Below are positions 52,629 through 60,391 of a stretch of DNA of 64,000 nucleotides, in pieces. The stretch is taken from NCBI RefSeq assembly GCF_012272855.1, contig NZ_JAAXCQ010000004.1, positions 1-64,000 of the forward strand. Reading direction: 5' to 3'. Numbering within the stretch: position 1 is the first letter of the stretch; each line of letters begins with the position of its first letter. A model generated the notes under the pieces. That model ran no database searches. It saw only the letters and a program-made list of their open reading frames with translations, and was not told the origin of the DNA. This stretch comes from Arenibacter sp. 6A1. GTDB taxonomy: Bacteria; Bacteroidota; Bacteroidia; Flavobacteriales; Flavobacteriaceae. The translations under genes were made by a program, and so were the position numbers.

Positions 52629-52868
52629 TGACGCTATAAAAAAGTTCAAAGTATCTAAAACAAACCCAAAAACAGGTGTAGGCAACAACCAAACCCTTTC
52701 AATATACGAGCCGCCGATCACAGGCTATAAGCATTCTAAAATAATGGCCAAGGCTAGCTCTAATTTAAAGAATCATTACTTAAAAAGGACAAACCCCCTT
52801 TTAAATCCTTAGAGAATACGTTCTGGTTTTTTATGAGATGTATTATTTTTTTTGAGTCCTTAGGAGTA
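52629..52868. other. Intergenic region, nothing recognised
   Basis: About 240 bp between the VOC gene start and the coiled-coil gene end. It should hold the VOC promoter. No operator or repeat is seen. Confidence 0.4.
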
Positions 52869-53267
52869 TTACAATATATTTCCAACATACTGAAACACAC
52901 TTACTTTATAGTCATTAAAGGCGATAAACAACTGCTCGAATCGCTGTTTAAAGGTAGTGTGATTTTCCATATAAAAGGTATCACAGTAAATATCCTCGCA
53001 TTCTAAAATCCCCCTTAATTCGTCTTCATATTCCAACACCTCATTTTTTAGAAGATGTATTTCTTTCGTCTTGGTTTCCAAGGCGGTCTTGTAATTTTTG
53101 AACCGTTGGTCATGATCGGTCATGACATCCTGGTATATTCCCGTATTCAATAAGCTACCTAGGAAAACGGCTTCTTTTTCCATATACCCTACCAATGATT
53201 TCCACAGCATCGTATCACTATGAAAGTCTTTGAGGATTTCTTCCGATGTATTTCCCTGGTGTAACAT
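52869..53267 (-). CDS. Small coiled-coil stress-associated protein (family member 4)
   Basis: A 132-residue helical protein from MLHQGNTSEEILKDFHSDTM. The family signature is LWKSLVGYMEKEAVFLGSLL, then a heptad-rich helix (KTALETKTKEIHLLKNEVLE) and a C-terminal helix (FEQLFIAFNDYKVSVFQYVG) that matches LEDFRLLKYEVLLYTGKVF in member 2. The longer frame starts at TTG and adds two residues. The operator at 53322 with a TAAATTTC box at exact spacing is 54 bp upstream. Function is unknown. Confidence 0.68.
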   Translation of the reverse strand: MLHQGNTSEEILKDFHSDTMLWKSLVGYMEKEAVFLGSLLNTGIYQDVMTDHDQRFKNYKTALETKTKEIHLLKNEVLEYEDELRGILECEDIYCDTFYMENHTTFKQRFEQLFIAFNDYKVSVFQYVGNIL

Positions 53268-53321
53268 TCTCAATGATTTAAAATATTTATGAAATTTAAA
53301 TTATCCACCACATTTAATTCA

Positions 53322-53333
53322 TGATCGTTATCA
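53322..53333 (-). promoter_or_regulatory. Crp/Fnr-type operator TGATCGTTATCA
   Basis: Exact consensus. The -7 box TAAATTTC is at 53298-53291 after exactly 23 nt. It is 54 bp before the coiled-coil gene (member 4). Confidence 0.78.
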
Positions 53334-53467
53334 GTTCTCTCCCAATTAACCGGATTTGAACCTTCATAAATATACCAAATCCATTGATAATCTTTATAAG
53401 GCACCCTCTTTTATTTTTGTAATCGCCGCTTTTATGACAAACAGCACAGCTCATTTATTCATTATTT

Positions 53468-53548
53468 GGGCGTTCCCTCCTGCGTCGGGCGGGCACTTGG
53501 CTATATCCCTTGCTCCGCTGCGGGGATGCCGCCGCGGTCCCTAACGCG
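53468..53548. repeat. GGGCGTTCCC...CTAACGCG repeat, inverted form 2
   Basis: Nearly identical to 34926-35007, with CTCCGCTGCGGGGATGCCGC inside. The two are 18.5 kb apart. Confidence 0.8.
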
Positions 53549-53793
53549 TATTAATCTAAAAATGTAGCCATTATTTATTATAACAGTATTAAAACAAGTC
53601 GGTCATCGGGAGTTTTATTGCTTTGGTTTTATCTATATTGCTAAATTCACTATTCGGTTTGTGCATACTTTTAACCACTAGGTCCTGAGAAACAAAAAAA
53701 GAGAAATTTAAATCTACTGCTATCGGAAAGTCCATTTTACATCAGAAAAAGTTTCCATAATAGAACAATTTCAAAATTCATTTCTCTACCTGC

Positions 53794-54639
53794 CTAAAGT
53801 CCAGAAACGTTATAGCTCAAGAGGGGCACAGGGGTATTTCTTTCCATTTTTTTCACCAGATCGGATTGAAAGTACGTTTGAAAAAATCCACTGTCCTTTC
53901 TTTCTAACATTGCCAATAACCCCGCATCCGCATCAATCAGATACCGTATCAAGGCCTCCAATATATTTTCTGAATATAATAAATGAAACTCCAATTTAGA
54001 ATAGACTACTTTCTGTTGTAGGATTTCTTTAAACCAATCCATTTGGTCCTGACCATTCTTTTCTTTCTGGGAAGTAATATGAACAACATTTAGCTGGGCG
54101 TCGAATAAACCAGCAATTTGGACAAATTTTCGAATCGCATAAATATCGGCCTCTTCAAAATCCGTCGCATACACCATGGTTTTCAGGCTTTCTAAGGTAC
54201 TATTCTCTGGCACGGCCAAGACCGGACAAGGAGTTTTTTTTATAAGGCCTTCCGCAGTGGTACCGAATAACATTTCCTTTAATATCCGTTCCCCTTTGGT
54301 TCCCACTACTATCAAATCGGCCCCAAGTTCAACTGCCTTTTCCCGAATCCCGTCTACTACAGAACTTTCTTCATGTACTTCCCATTGTAATTGTTCCCTA
54401 TTTGTTTCACTCTTCATCTGTGCCAAACAAAAGTCCATTAATTTATTTTTATGTTCCGTATACAAGCGTTGTTCTTTTTTGATATAGGAAATAGATACCG
54501 TACTGGCCAAGGATAATGGCATATCAAAAACATGTAACATGACCATTTGGGCATTGCTTTTTTTTGCCAATGCTTCGGCAAAGTGCAGGGCAGTAACTGA
54601 ATTTTGGGAATAATCCGTAGCGTACAATATGGTTTTCAT
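53794..54639 (-). CDS. Universal stress protein, two UspA domains (USP 6)
   Basis: A 281-residue tandem UspA protein (KTILYATDYSQNSVTAL). The ATP signature is G113-x2-G116-x9-G126-T (VGTKGERILKEMLFGT) in domain 1. Domain 2 (about 150-281, TMVYATDFEEADIYAIRKFV) lacks it. It differs from USPs 1-4 in starting ATDYSQNS. It has both an upstream operator (54801) and the 90-bp leader element with an intact upstream ORF directly before the start. Confidence 0.9.
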   Translation of the reverse strand: MKTILYATDYSQNSVTALHFAEALAKKSNAQMVMLHVFDMPLSLASTVSISYIKKEQRLYTEHKNKLMDFCLAQMKSETNREQLQWEVHEESSVVDGIREKAVELGADLIVVGTKGERILKEMLFGTTAEGLIKKTPCPVLAVPENSTLESLKTMVYATDFEEADIYAIRKFVQIAGLFDAQLNVVHITSQKEKNGQDQMDWFKEILQQKVVYSKLEFHLLYSENILEALIRYLIDADAGLLAMLERKDSGFFQTYFQSDLVKKMERNTPVPLLSYNVSGL

Positions 54640-54731
54640 ATGCGGATATTTATTGTTTTTTAGCGGTCATCTGTAATTCATATAGTTGAATTTGTCTTTG
54701 CAACCAGGTTTCGGTCATGTTAATACTTATG
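54640..54731 (-). promoter_or_regulatory. Conserved 90-bp leader element, copy E (intact uORF)
   Basis: Heptamers ATGACCG at 54718-54712 and 54670-54664, exactly 48 bp apart. From the distal ATG it encodes MTETWLQRQIQLYELQMTAK and then KQ, and stops at TAA 12-15 bp before the USP 6 ATG. The predicted transcription start from the 54801 operator is upstream, so the element would be in the mRNA leader. Confidence 0.68.
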
Positions 54732-54800
54732 TTTCTAGCCTTTTTCATTGGCGATGGCCAACACCTTTATGAAACTACCCATTAGAGCCAAGACATAAAA

Positions 54801-54812
54801 TGATATTCATCA
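54801..54812 (-). promoter_or_regulatory. Crp/Fnr-type operator TGATATTCATCA
   Basis: Exact consensus, 161 bp before the USP 6 ATG. The -7 box is weaker (TAGTTTCA at 54777-54770, spacing 23). The distance matches that of the other leader-bearing gene at 10966 (158 bp). Confidence 0.7.
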
Positions 54813-54836
54813 GTAGCTTAAAATTTGCCCCCTATA

Positions 54837-54848
54837 TGATTTGTGTCA
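54837..54848 (+). promoter_or_regulatory. Crp/Fnr-type operator TGATTTGTGTCA
   Basis: Exact consensus, 36 bp (start to start) from the previous operator. The plus-strand -7 box TAGATTTA is at 54872-54879 after exactly 23 nt, 160 bp before the gene at 55009. The two operators serve the divergent units separately. Confidence 0.75.
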
Positions 54849-55008
54849 TTCTTTTTCGGATAGGAAAGTCATAGATTTACTTTAATACGCTAAAACAGAT
54901 TAAAAAACATTCACCCAAACACACTGAAGACCATAAGATTACAGGACACCTCTTTATAAACAACCCAATAAACCGATCGGATATTAGCATTCTAAATCAT
55001 TCACTATC

Positions 55009-55218
55009 ATGGACAAATTACAACGGATACTTACGGAAATCACCCAGTTGACCAATACCATAAAGGCAGATCACCCTCAGCTATATAAATTCTTGGACGA
55101 AGACCCTGTCACCATTCCGACGAAGGACCATCCAGATATTACTTTAAAGGTTATGAAAGATTATTTAGACAGTCTAAAACAAATACTAAAACACAGTTTG
55201 GATTCCACTAAAAAATAG
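55009..55218 (+). CDS. Small conserved-looking helical protein
   Basis: A 69-residue protein (start MDKLQRILTEITQLTNTIKA) with the central segment FLDEDPVTIPTKDHPDITLK and a C-terminal helix. Short proteins with this FLDEDPVTIP-like centre are familiar from flavobacterial stress gene neighbourhoods, but I know no function. It heads a four-gene unit (spacing 11, 37 and 9 bp) whose promoter has an operator at 54837. Confidence 0.65.
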   Translation: MDKLQRILTEITQLTNTIKADHPQLYKFLDEDPVTIPTKDHPDITLKVMKDYLDSLKQILKHSLDSTKK

Positions 55219-55229
55219 CCCAAAAGTTT

Positions 55230-55751
55230 ATGAAAGCATTTAATAAAATATGGCCGGTGCTCTTTTCTTTGCTACTCCTTTTCCTTATTTTTTTAATGTG
55301 GTACCATAACACATACGCAATGAGCGAGGCCAGTGAATTTGATAAAAACTCCATTTCCTTAGACTCCAAACTCTTGATTGCCACACAAGGAAGCAAATTT
55401 AAAAATCGGCTTACCCAAGAAGTGGTGGCCTATTACAAAATGAAGGAAGTATATATAAAGGTCATCGATATATCTTCCTTAGAACGTATAAATCCTATCA
55501 ATTACGATGCTATACTATTGGTCCATACCTGGGCGTACTGGAAGCCTCCTACAAATGTTAAATTATATATAGAAAGACACCGGGAACACCTAGATAGAAT
55601 GGTGATTTTAACCACCTCTGGCAATGGAACCTCCAAAATGAAAGGGGTCGATGCCTTTACCGGAGAATCTAGAATAGAAGACATTCCCCACTATGTAAGT
55701 ACTATTACCAAAAAACTAGACTCCTTACTTGGCGGGAATTTTGTAAATTAA
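55230..55751 (+). CDS. Membrane-anchored flavodoxin-like-fold protein
   Basis: A 173-residue protein with one N-terminal helix (residues about 8-27, LFSLLLLFLIFLMWYH). A soluble alpha/beta domain follows, with strands KLLIATQGSKFKNRL, YIKVIDISSL, YDAILLVHTWAYW and RMVILTTSGNGTSK. The first and last loops lie where flavodoxins bind FMN, but the TQGSKFKNRL loop is not a clear FMN motif. The function is unknown. It is the second gene of the 55009-57615 unit. Confidence 0.6.
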   Translation: MKAFNKIWPVLFSLLLLFLIFLMWYHNTYAMSEASEFDKNSISLDSKLLIATQGSKFKNRLTQEVVAYYKMKEVYIKVIDISSLERINPINYDAILLVHTWAYWKPPTNVKLYIERHREHLDRMVILTTSGNGTSKMKGVDAFTGESRIEDIPHYVSTITKKLDSLLGGNFVN

Positions 55752-55788
55752 GGGGACTCGTATAAATCAGTGACTCTTTGTAACGCCT

Positions 55789-56391
55789 ATGTTTAATTTT
55801 AAAAAATATAATATTGCCGATTGGTTTTCTTTTTACCGTATTCTGGCCGTGCCATTACTTTTAAGTCTCATTGCCTTTAAACAACGAGAGTTATTTTCTT
55901 GGTTTTTGCTTATTAGTTATAGCACCGATGCCATTGATGGTTACTTGGCCAGAAAATTTAAAATATCTAGTGCAAGAGGTTCTCAATTAGACTCTATGGG
56001 GGACCAAATTACTCTAGCGGTTGGACTCATAGGCCTTTTGGTTTTTGAATTTCCATTTATAAAAGAAAACTACCTACTTATACTTATAGCCTTTGTTCCT
56101 TACCTTATACAAATGGCTATTGCATTTAAAAAATATGGAAAGGCTACTGCTTTTCACACCTATTTGGCCAAATTATCGGCAGTAGCCCAAGGGGTTTTTA
56201 TCTTGTGGCTCTTGTTTTTTGGTCCCCTTTATTGGTTGTTTTACCTAATGATCGTATTGGGGGTTTTAGAAACCATTGAAGAAATAACCCTTATTTATAT
56301 GTACAAAAACTGGGTAAAAGACGTCAAAGGTATCTTTTGGGCCATAAAGGACAAAAGAAGGTTTAACAATACGAACGCTATTAAACCATAA
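55789..56391 (+). CDS. CDP-alcohol phosphatidyltransferase family protein
   Basis: A 200-residue integral membrane enzyme. The complete family motif D-x2-D-G-x2-A-R-x8-G-x3-D-x3-D is present from TDAIDGYLAR to GSQLDSMGDQ. About five to six hydrophobic helices are visible. It probably makes a phospholipid from a CDP-activated lipid (PgsA-like), and the acceptor alcohol is unknown. It lies in the 55009-57615 unit, 9 bp before the phosphoesterase. Confidence 0.88.
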   Translation: MFNFKKYNIADWFSFYRILAVPLLLSLIAFKQRELFSWFLLISYSTDAIDGYLARKFKISSARGSQLDSMGDQITLAVGLIGLLVFEFPFIKENYLLILIAFVPYLIQMAIAFKKYGKATAFHTYLAKLSAVAQGVFILWLLFFGPLYWLFYLMIVLGVLETIEEITLIYMYKNWVKDVKGIFWAIKDKRRFNNTNAIKP

Positions 56392-56400
56392 TACTGCCTT

Positions 56401-57615
56401 ATGCGTTCGTATTCCCTATTTGCCATTTTTCTTTTGTGTTTGGTGTTGCTACTGGTCGATTCCCTGGCATTTTATTGGCTTCAGGCTATCTCCCAGCCGA
56501 TTTCCTCTACCAGCTTTAAAACTTTTATTTATAGCAGCTTTTGGTTTTTCACCCTTGGCCTGGTCACCGCCATACTGGTGTTAAAAATACGGATAGACAG
56601 CATTGCCCCGCAGCGCAAGCAACTATTAATTTCTTCCCTTTACGGATTGACGGTATCGTCCTTTATCCCTAAACTGATTTTTGTAATCGTTATTTCGGTA
56701 CTTTACTTTACCAATTATATGTTCTCCGAAACAGACTCGCTTATTATCATTCCACTTATAGGTGTTTTTTCGGGCTTTTTACCGTTTTTCGTCATTCTAT
56801 ATGCCGTTTTTAAAGCAGTGTACCGCTTTAAAGTCCACCGTATTACGATAAAAAGCGAAAAACTCCCCAAAAGTTTTGTAGGCTTGCAGATCGTTCAAAT
56901 ATCAGACCTGCATTTGGGTAGTTTTAATTATAGATACCATATTTTAAAAAGGGCCATTGCCACCATCAACCATTTAAACCCCGATATTATTTTTTTTACG
57001 GGTGACTTGGTCAATAACTATTCATGGGAGTTACGGGGGTGGGACCAAGTCTTAAAAAAACTATCGGCCAAAATTGGAAAATACGCTGTGTTGGGTAACC
57101 ACGACTATGGCGATTACAGTACATGGGAGTCTAAAACCGCTAAAAAGGAAAATTTTGAGGCTATTAAAAATTTCTTTACTACCATAGATTTCCATTTACT
57201 GCTCAATCAAGCAGTCCTTATCGATAAAAACGGAGAACAGATAGCCGTTATCGGTGTGGAAAATTGGGGCAATCCACCCTTTAAACAATACGGAGACCTT
57301 GAAAAATCTCTAAAGAACGTGCAAGAGGTTCCTTTTAAGATATTACTATCCCACGATCCCTCTCATTGGACGGAAGAGGTGGTGAAAGCTACGGATATTG
57401 CCCTTACCCTATCTGGCCACACCCATGGTATGCAAGCCGGAATACGGCTAAAAAACAAAAAATGGAGCCCTATTAAATATAAATATGAACACTGGGCCGG
57501 TTTGTATAGGCAAAACCATCAATACCTGCATGTAAATAGAGGGTTAGGATGGTTGGGGTTTCCTGGTAGGCTGGGAATGCGCCCGGAAATTACGTTGATT
57601 GAACTCGAAAAATAA
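56401..57615 (+). CDS. Membrane-anchored metallophosphoesterase (YkuE type)
   Basis: A 404-residue protein with four N-terminal hydrophobic segments (about 5-25, 38-60, 75-100, 110-140) and a calcineurin-like domain from about 155. Metal motifs are QISDLHLGSF, FTGDLVNN, VLGNHDYGDY and SGHTHGMQAG. The family includes UDP-diacylglucosamine-type and phospholipid phosphoesterases. Its pairing with a CDP-alcohol phosphotransferase suggests lipid remodelling. It is the last gene of the unit and convergent with mlaD. Confidence 0.88.
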   Translation: MRSYSLFAIFLLCLVLLLVDSLAFYWLQAISQPISSTSFKTFIYSSFWFFTLGLVTAILVLKIRIDSIAPQRKQLLISSLYGLTVSSFIPKLIFVIVISVLYFTNYMFSETDSLIIIPLIGVFSGFLPFFVILYAVFKAVYRFKVHRITIKSEKLPKSFVGLQIVQISDLHLGSFNYRYHILKRAIATINHLNPDIIFFTGDLVNNYSWELRGWDQVLKKLSAKIGKYAVLGNHDYGDYSTWESKTAKKENFEAIKNFFTTIDFHLLLNQAVLIDKNGEQIAVIGVENWGNPPFKQYGDLEKSLKNVQEVPFKILLSHDPSHWTEEVVKATDIALTLSGHTHGMQAGIRLKNKKWSPIKYKYEHWAGLYRQNHQYLHVNRGLGWLGFPGRLGMRPEITLIELEK

Positions 57616-57669
57616 GCCCTGAAATTATACCTGGGGTGAATACAGGCAATCATTCTTTATTTAAAAATA

Positions 57670-58665
57670 CTATTGCCCTTCCTGCGCTTGTTCCGCTTCT
57701 TTTTTTTGCTTTCTTGCTAATTTCCTAAAATACCTACGGGTAAGGAAACTGTGTTTTAGAGCTTCCATATTTTCATTAAAACGCCGGCTGCCCTCATCGA
57801 CATTCTTCATGGTGTTTTCTAGATGATGTACCAAAGTGGTATCCTGGGACAAATAATGAATGGCCCCTCTCCCCTCTTTTACATCACTTATAACCACATT
57901 CAGCTCCTTCAGCATTTCTTCTACTTCTGCACCCGAGGTTTCCAAATGATCTATAATACTACGTATTTTTTGGGCCGATAGGGTATCGCTTAAGAAAAGT
58001 CCAGCGGTACTTTCTTCAAAATTCATACTCCCTATGATATTGTTTAAGCCTGCAATAGCAGTAATTGCCGTATTGCTGCTATGTTTAAGATTGGTAATGG
58101 TTTGCTGAAGATCCTTGGCCATAAGGGTATCGTTCAGAAGTCTCCCCAAGGTGCCATTTCCCTTTACCATGGACTCTGACACCTTTAATAAATTGGAGGT
58201 GAGCATGGCGGCATTTTCTGTGGTGACATTTAAGGTACGGAGCATATCTTGGGTAGCTATTCTACTATAAGACCTAAGTTCATCATTTGGCGCTATTAAA
58301 GGAGCAGTGCCTTCTCCAGGGATGATATTGACTATCATACTCCCTACAAAACCATCAGATCCTATCGTTACCACGGCATCTTTCCTGATATATTGAAGCA
58401 TTTTTTCATCAATGACCATACGAATCCTGATACTGGTATCATTTTCCATTTCAATGCTCTTTACAGTACCTACATTGATTCCGGAAAAACGAACGTTGTT
58501 CCCTAATTGAAGTCCGTTTACATTATTTACGACCGTATTGATGGCGAATGTTTTATTAAAAAGACTCTGATTATTCCCTATTAAGTAAGCGGCCACTACT
58601 ATTAAAATAGTTCCTATGATCACAAAAACCCCTAGTTTTAATTTTTCAGATGCTGTCTTTCCCAT
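57670..58665 (-). CDS. mlaD: MlaD-like MCE-domain protein
   Basis: A 331-residue protein with one N-terminal membrane helix (about 10-28) and an MCE domain (about 36-115, VNNVNGLQLGNNVRFSGINV, then IRMVIDEKMLQYIRKDAVVT). A long helical C-terminal part follows, ending in charged residues. It is the periplasmic lipid-binding part of an Mla-type transporter between inner and outer membrane. It starts 6 bp after the ATPase gene. The gene symbol follows family usage; Bacteroidota Mla substrates are not settled. Confidence 0.88.
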   Translation of the reverse strand: MGKTASEKLKLGVFVIIGTILIVVAAYLIGNNQSLFNKTFAINTVVNNVNGLQLGNNVRFSGINVGTVKSIEMENDTSIRIRMVIDEKMLQYIRKDAVVTIGSDGFVGSMIVNIIPGEGTAPLIAPNDELRSYSRIATQDMLRTLNVTTENAAMLTSNLLKVSESMVKGNGTLGRLLNDTLMAKDLQQTITNLKHSSNTAITAIAGLNNIIGSMNFEESTAGLFLSDTLSAQKIRSIIDHLETSGAEVEEMLKELNVVISDVKEGRGAIHYLSQDTTLVHHLENTMKNVDEGSRRFNENMEALKHSFLTRRYFRKLARKQKKEAEQAQEGQ

Positions 58666-58671
58666 GACTGT

Positions 58672-59451
58672 TTATTTAAAAAAGGCTTTCACCTTTGGGT
58701 CGTTTATCTGTATTAACTCATCAAATGTTCCTTCTATATAATTTACTCCGTCAATTAACAATATCATACGATCTGCAATCACCCGGGCACAATCCACATC
58801 GTGGGTAATAATTAAGGAGGAGGTCTCGTATTTCTTTTGAATCCGCAACATCAATTCTATAATTTCTTTAGAGGTAATAGGGTCTAACCCACTAGTAGGC
58901 TCATCGTATAATATTATTTTAGGTTGTATGATCAGGGTTCTTGCCAAGGCCACCCTTCGTTTCATCCCGCCCGATAATTCTTCGGGCATAATATCGACCG
59001 TATGGGCCAAACCAACGTTTTCCAAGGCTTCCATTACCAAGGAATTGGTATCTAGGTTATTCCCCATTTTTTTTTGATGCCGTCGTAGGGGGAATTCTAA
59101 ATTTTCGCGAACGGTCATTGAATCGTACAGGGCACTCCCCTGAAAAAGAAACCCTATTTCGGCCCGTAATTCATCAAGCACCTTTCGGTTCAGTTTGGCC
59201 ACTTCCTTCCCCATTACCATGATACTGCCACTATCGGCTTGCATAAGGCCTACCAAACACTTGATCATTACAGATTTCCCGGAGCCGGACTTGCCCATAA
59301 TGACCAGGTTTTCTCCTTTGTAGAGTTTCATATTAAATCCGTTCAGGACATGATTATCTCCAAAACTTTTTCGTAAATCCTGTATCGCAATGACGGCCTC
59401 GGGCATCGCCGTGGATTGGTGTACGGAGGTTATGTTTTGCGTAGCTTTCAT
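58672..59451 (-). CDS. mlaF: MlaF-like ABC ATPase
   Basis: A 259-residue ATPase: Walker A VIMGKSGSGKSVMIKCLVGL, Q-loop FLFQGSALYDSMTVRENLEF, signature ELSGGMKRRVALARTL, Walker B ILYDEPTSGLDP and H-loop IITHDVDCA. The SALYDSMTV segment is typical of MlaF. It overlaps mlaE by 4 bp (ATGA), so the proteins are made together. Confidence 0.93.
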   Translation of the reverse strand: MKATQNITSVHQSTAMPEAVIAIQDLRKSFGDNHVLNGFNMKLYKGENLVIMGKSGSGKSVMIKCLVGLMQADSGSIMVMGKEVAKLNRKVLDELRAEIGFLFQGSALYDSMTVRENLEFPLRRHQKKMGNNLDTNSLVMEALENVGLAHTVDIMPEELSGGMKRRVALARTLIIQPKIILYDEPTSGLDPITSKEIIELMLRIQKKYETSSLIITHDVDCARVIADRMILLIDGVNYIEGTFDELIQINDPKVKAFFK

Positions 59452-60230
59452 AGGTCATAAAAAATATCGGAAATAAAAACGGCAATAAAATCCAGTATAA
59501 AAATGAACATAGAAGCCATAACAACGGCTGTATTGGCCGCTACCCCTACGCCTACCGTACCTTTCTTACAATTATACCCTTTAAAACAACCGACCAGACC
59601 AATAGCCATTCCAAAGAAAAATGACTTAATTATTGCGGGAACAAGATCGCCAAAACTCAAGGCATCGAATACTTGGTTAAAATAGAGTTGAAAAGAAACG
59701 TTCCCTTTAAAATTTTCGACCAAAAAAGAACCGTACAAAGCCAGTACATCGCCAAAAATGGTCAAAATCGGAATCATCATGGTCGTAGCGATGATTCTGG
59801 TAACCACCAGATATTTAAAAGGATTGGTACCAGAGACTTCCATGGCATCAATTTGTTCGGTAACGCGCATAGAGCCCAATTCTGCTCCCATTCCAGAGGC
59901 AATACGCCCGGCACAAATCAACGCAACGATAACGGGACCTATTTCTCTTATTATAGATATCCCCACCATATTGGGCATCCAAGACACTGCTCCAAATTCT
60001 TCCAGAGTGGGCCTGGTCTGTAAGGTTAAAACTAAACCTATAATAAAGCCTGTAATCCCTACCAATGGCAGGGAACGGTTTCCGACGTTATAACACTGGT
60101 GCAAAAGCTCCGAAAATTCGAATGGGGGCTTTACGGCTTCTCTTAAAAAGCGGCCAAAGAAAAAGGACAACTCCCCTATTTGTTCAAAGAATTGCCGTAT
60201 CCCTACCACTATGTGAGACCCCATAACCAT
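59448..60230 (-). CDS. mlaE: MlaE-like permease
   Basis: A 260-residue inner-membrane MlaE-family permease with five to six hydrophobic segments. Family marks are GNRSLPLVGITGFIIGLVLT, IIREIGPVIVALICAGRIAS and MGAELGSMRVTEQIDAMEVS. It is the first gene of an mlaEFD operon. An operator with a perfect TATATTTG box is 62 bp upstream, so lipid transport to the outer membrane may be part of the same stress response. Confidence 0.93.
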   Translation of the reverse strand: MVMGSHIVVGIRQFFEQIGELSFFFGRFLREAVKPPFEFSELLHQCYNVGNRSLPLVGITGFIIGLVLTLQTRPTLEEFGAVSWMPNMVGISIIREIGPVIVALICAGRIASGMGAELGSMRVTEQIDAMEVSGTNPFKYLVVTRIIATTMMIPILTIFGDVLALYGSFLVENFKGNVSFQLYFNQVFDALSFGDLVPAIIKSFFFGMAIGLVGCFKGYNCKKGTVGVGVAANTAVVMASMFIFILDFIAVFISDIFYDL

Positions 60231-60292
60231 ACACCATCTGCCGTATTAGAGTTATTACACTCAAATATAACCTAGTCAGGTAGAGATACATA

Positions 60293-60304
60293 TGACCTAC
60301 ATCA
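60293..60304 (-). promoter_or_regulatory. Crp/Fnr-type operator TGACCTACATCA
   Basis: Exact consensus. The -7 box TATATTTG (perfect) is at 60269-60262 after exactly 23 nt, 62 bp before mlaE. Confidence 0.8.
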
Positions 60305-60391
60305 TACCGTATCATGGTGTTTTTCGTTAAATAGAAAGATGAAAACAGCTACTGAACATCAAAAAAAACAAACCCATAGGCATAGCGTTTC

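Larger units (their letters stand above)
53268..53793. other. Intergenic region with operator and GC-rich repeat
   Basis: About 525 bp. It holds the operator (53322-53333) and promoter of the coiled-coil gene, the inverted GGGCGTTCCC repeat (53468-53548), and about 240 bp of unique AT-rich DNA without an open frame, downstream of USP 6. Confidence 0.6.
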
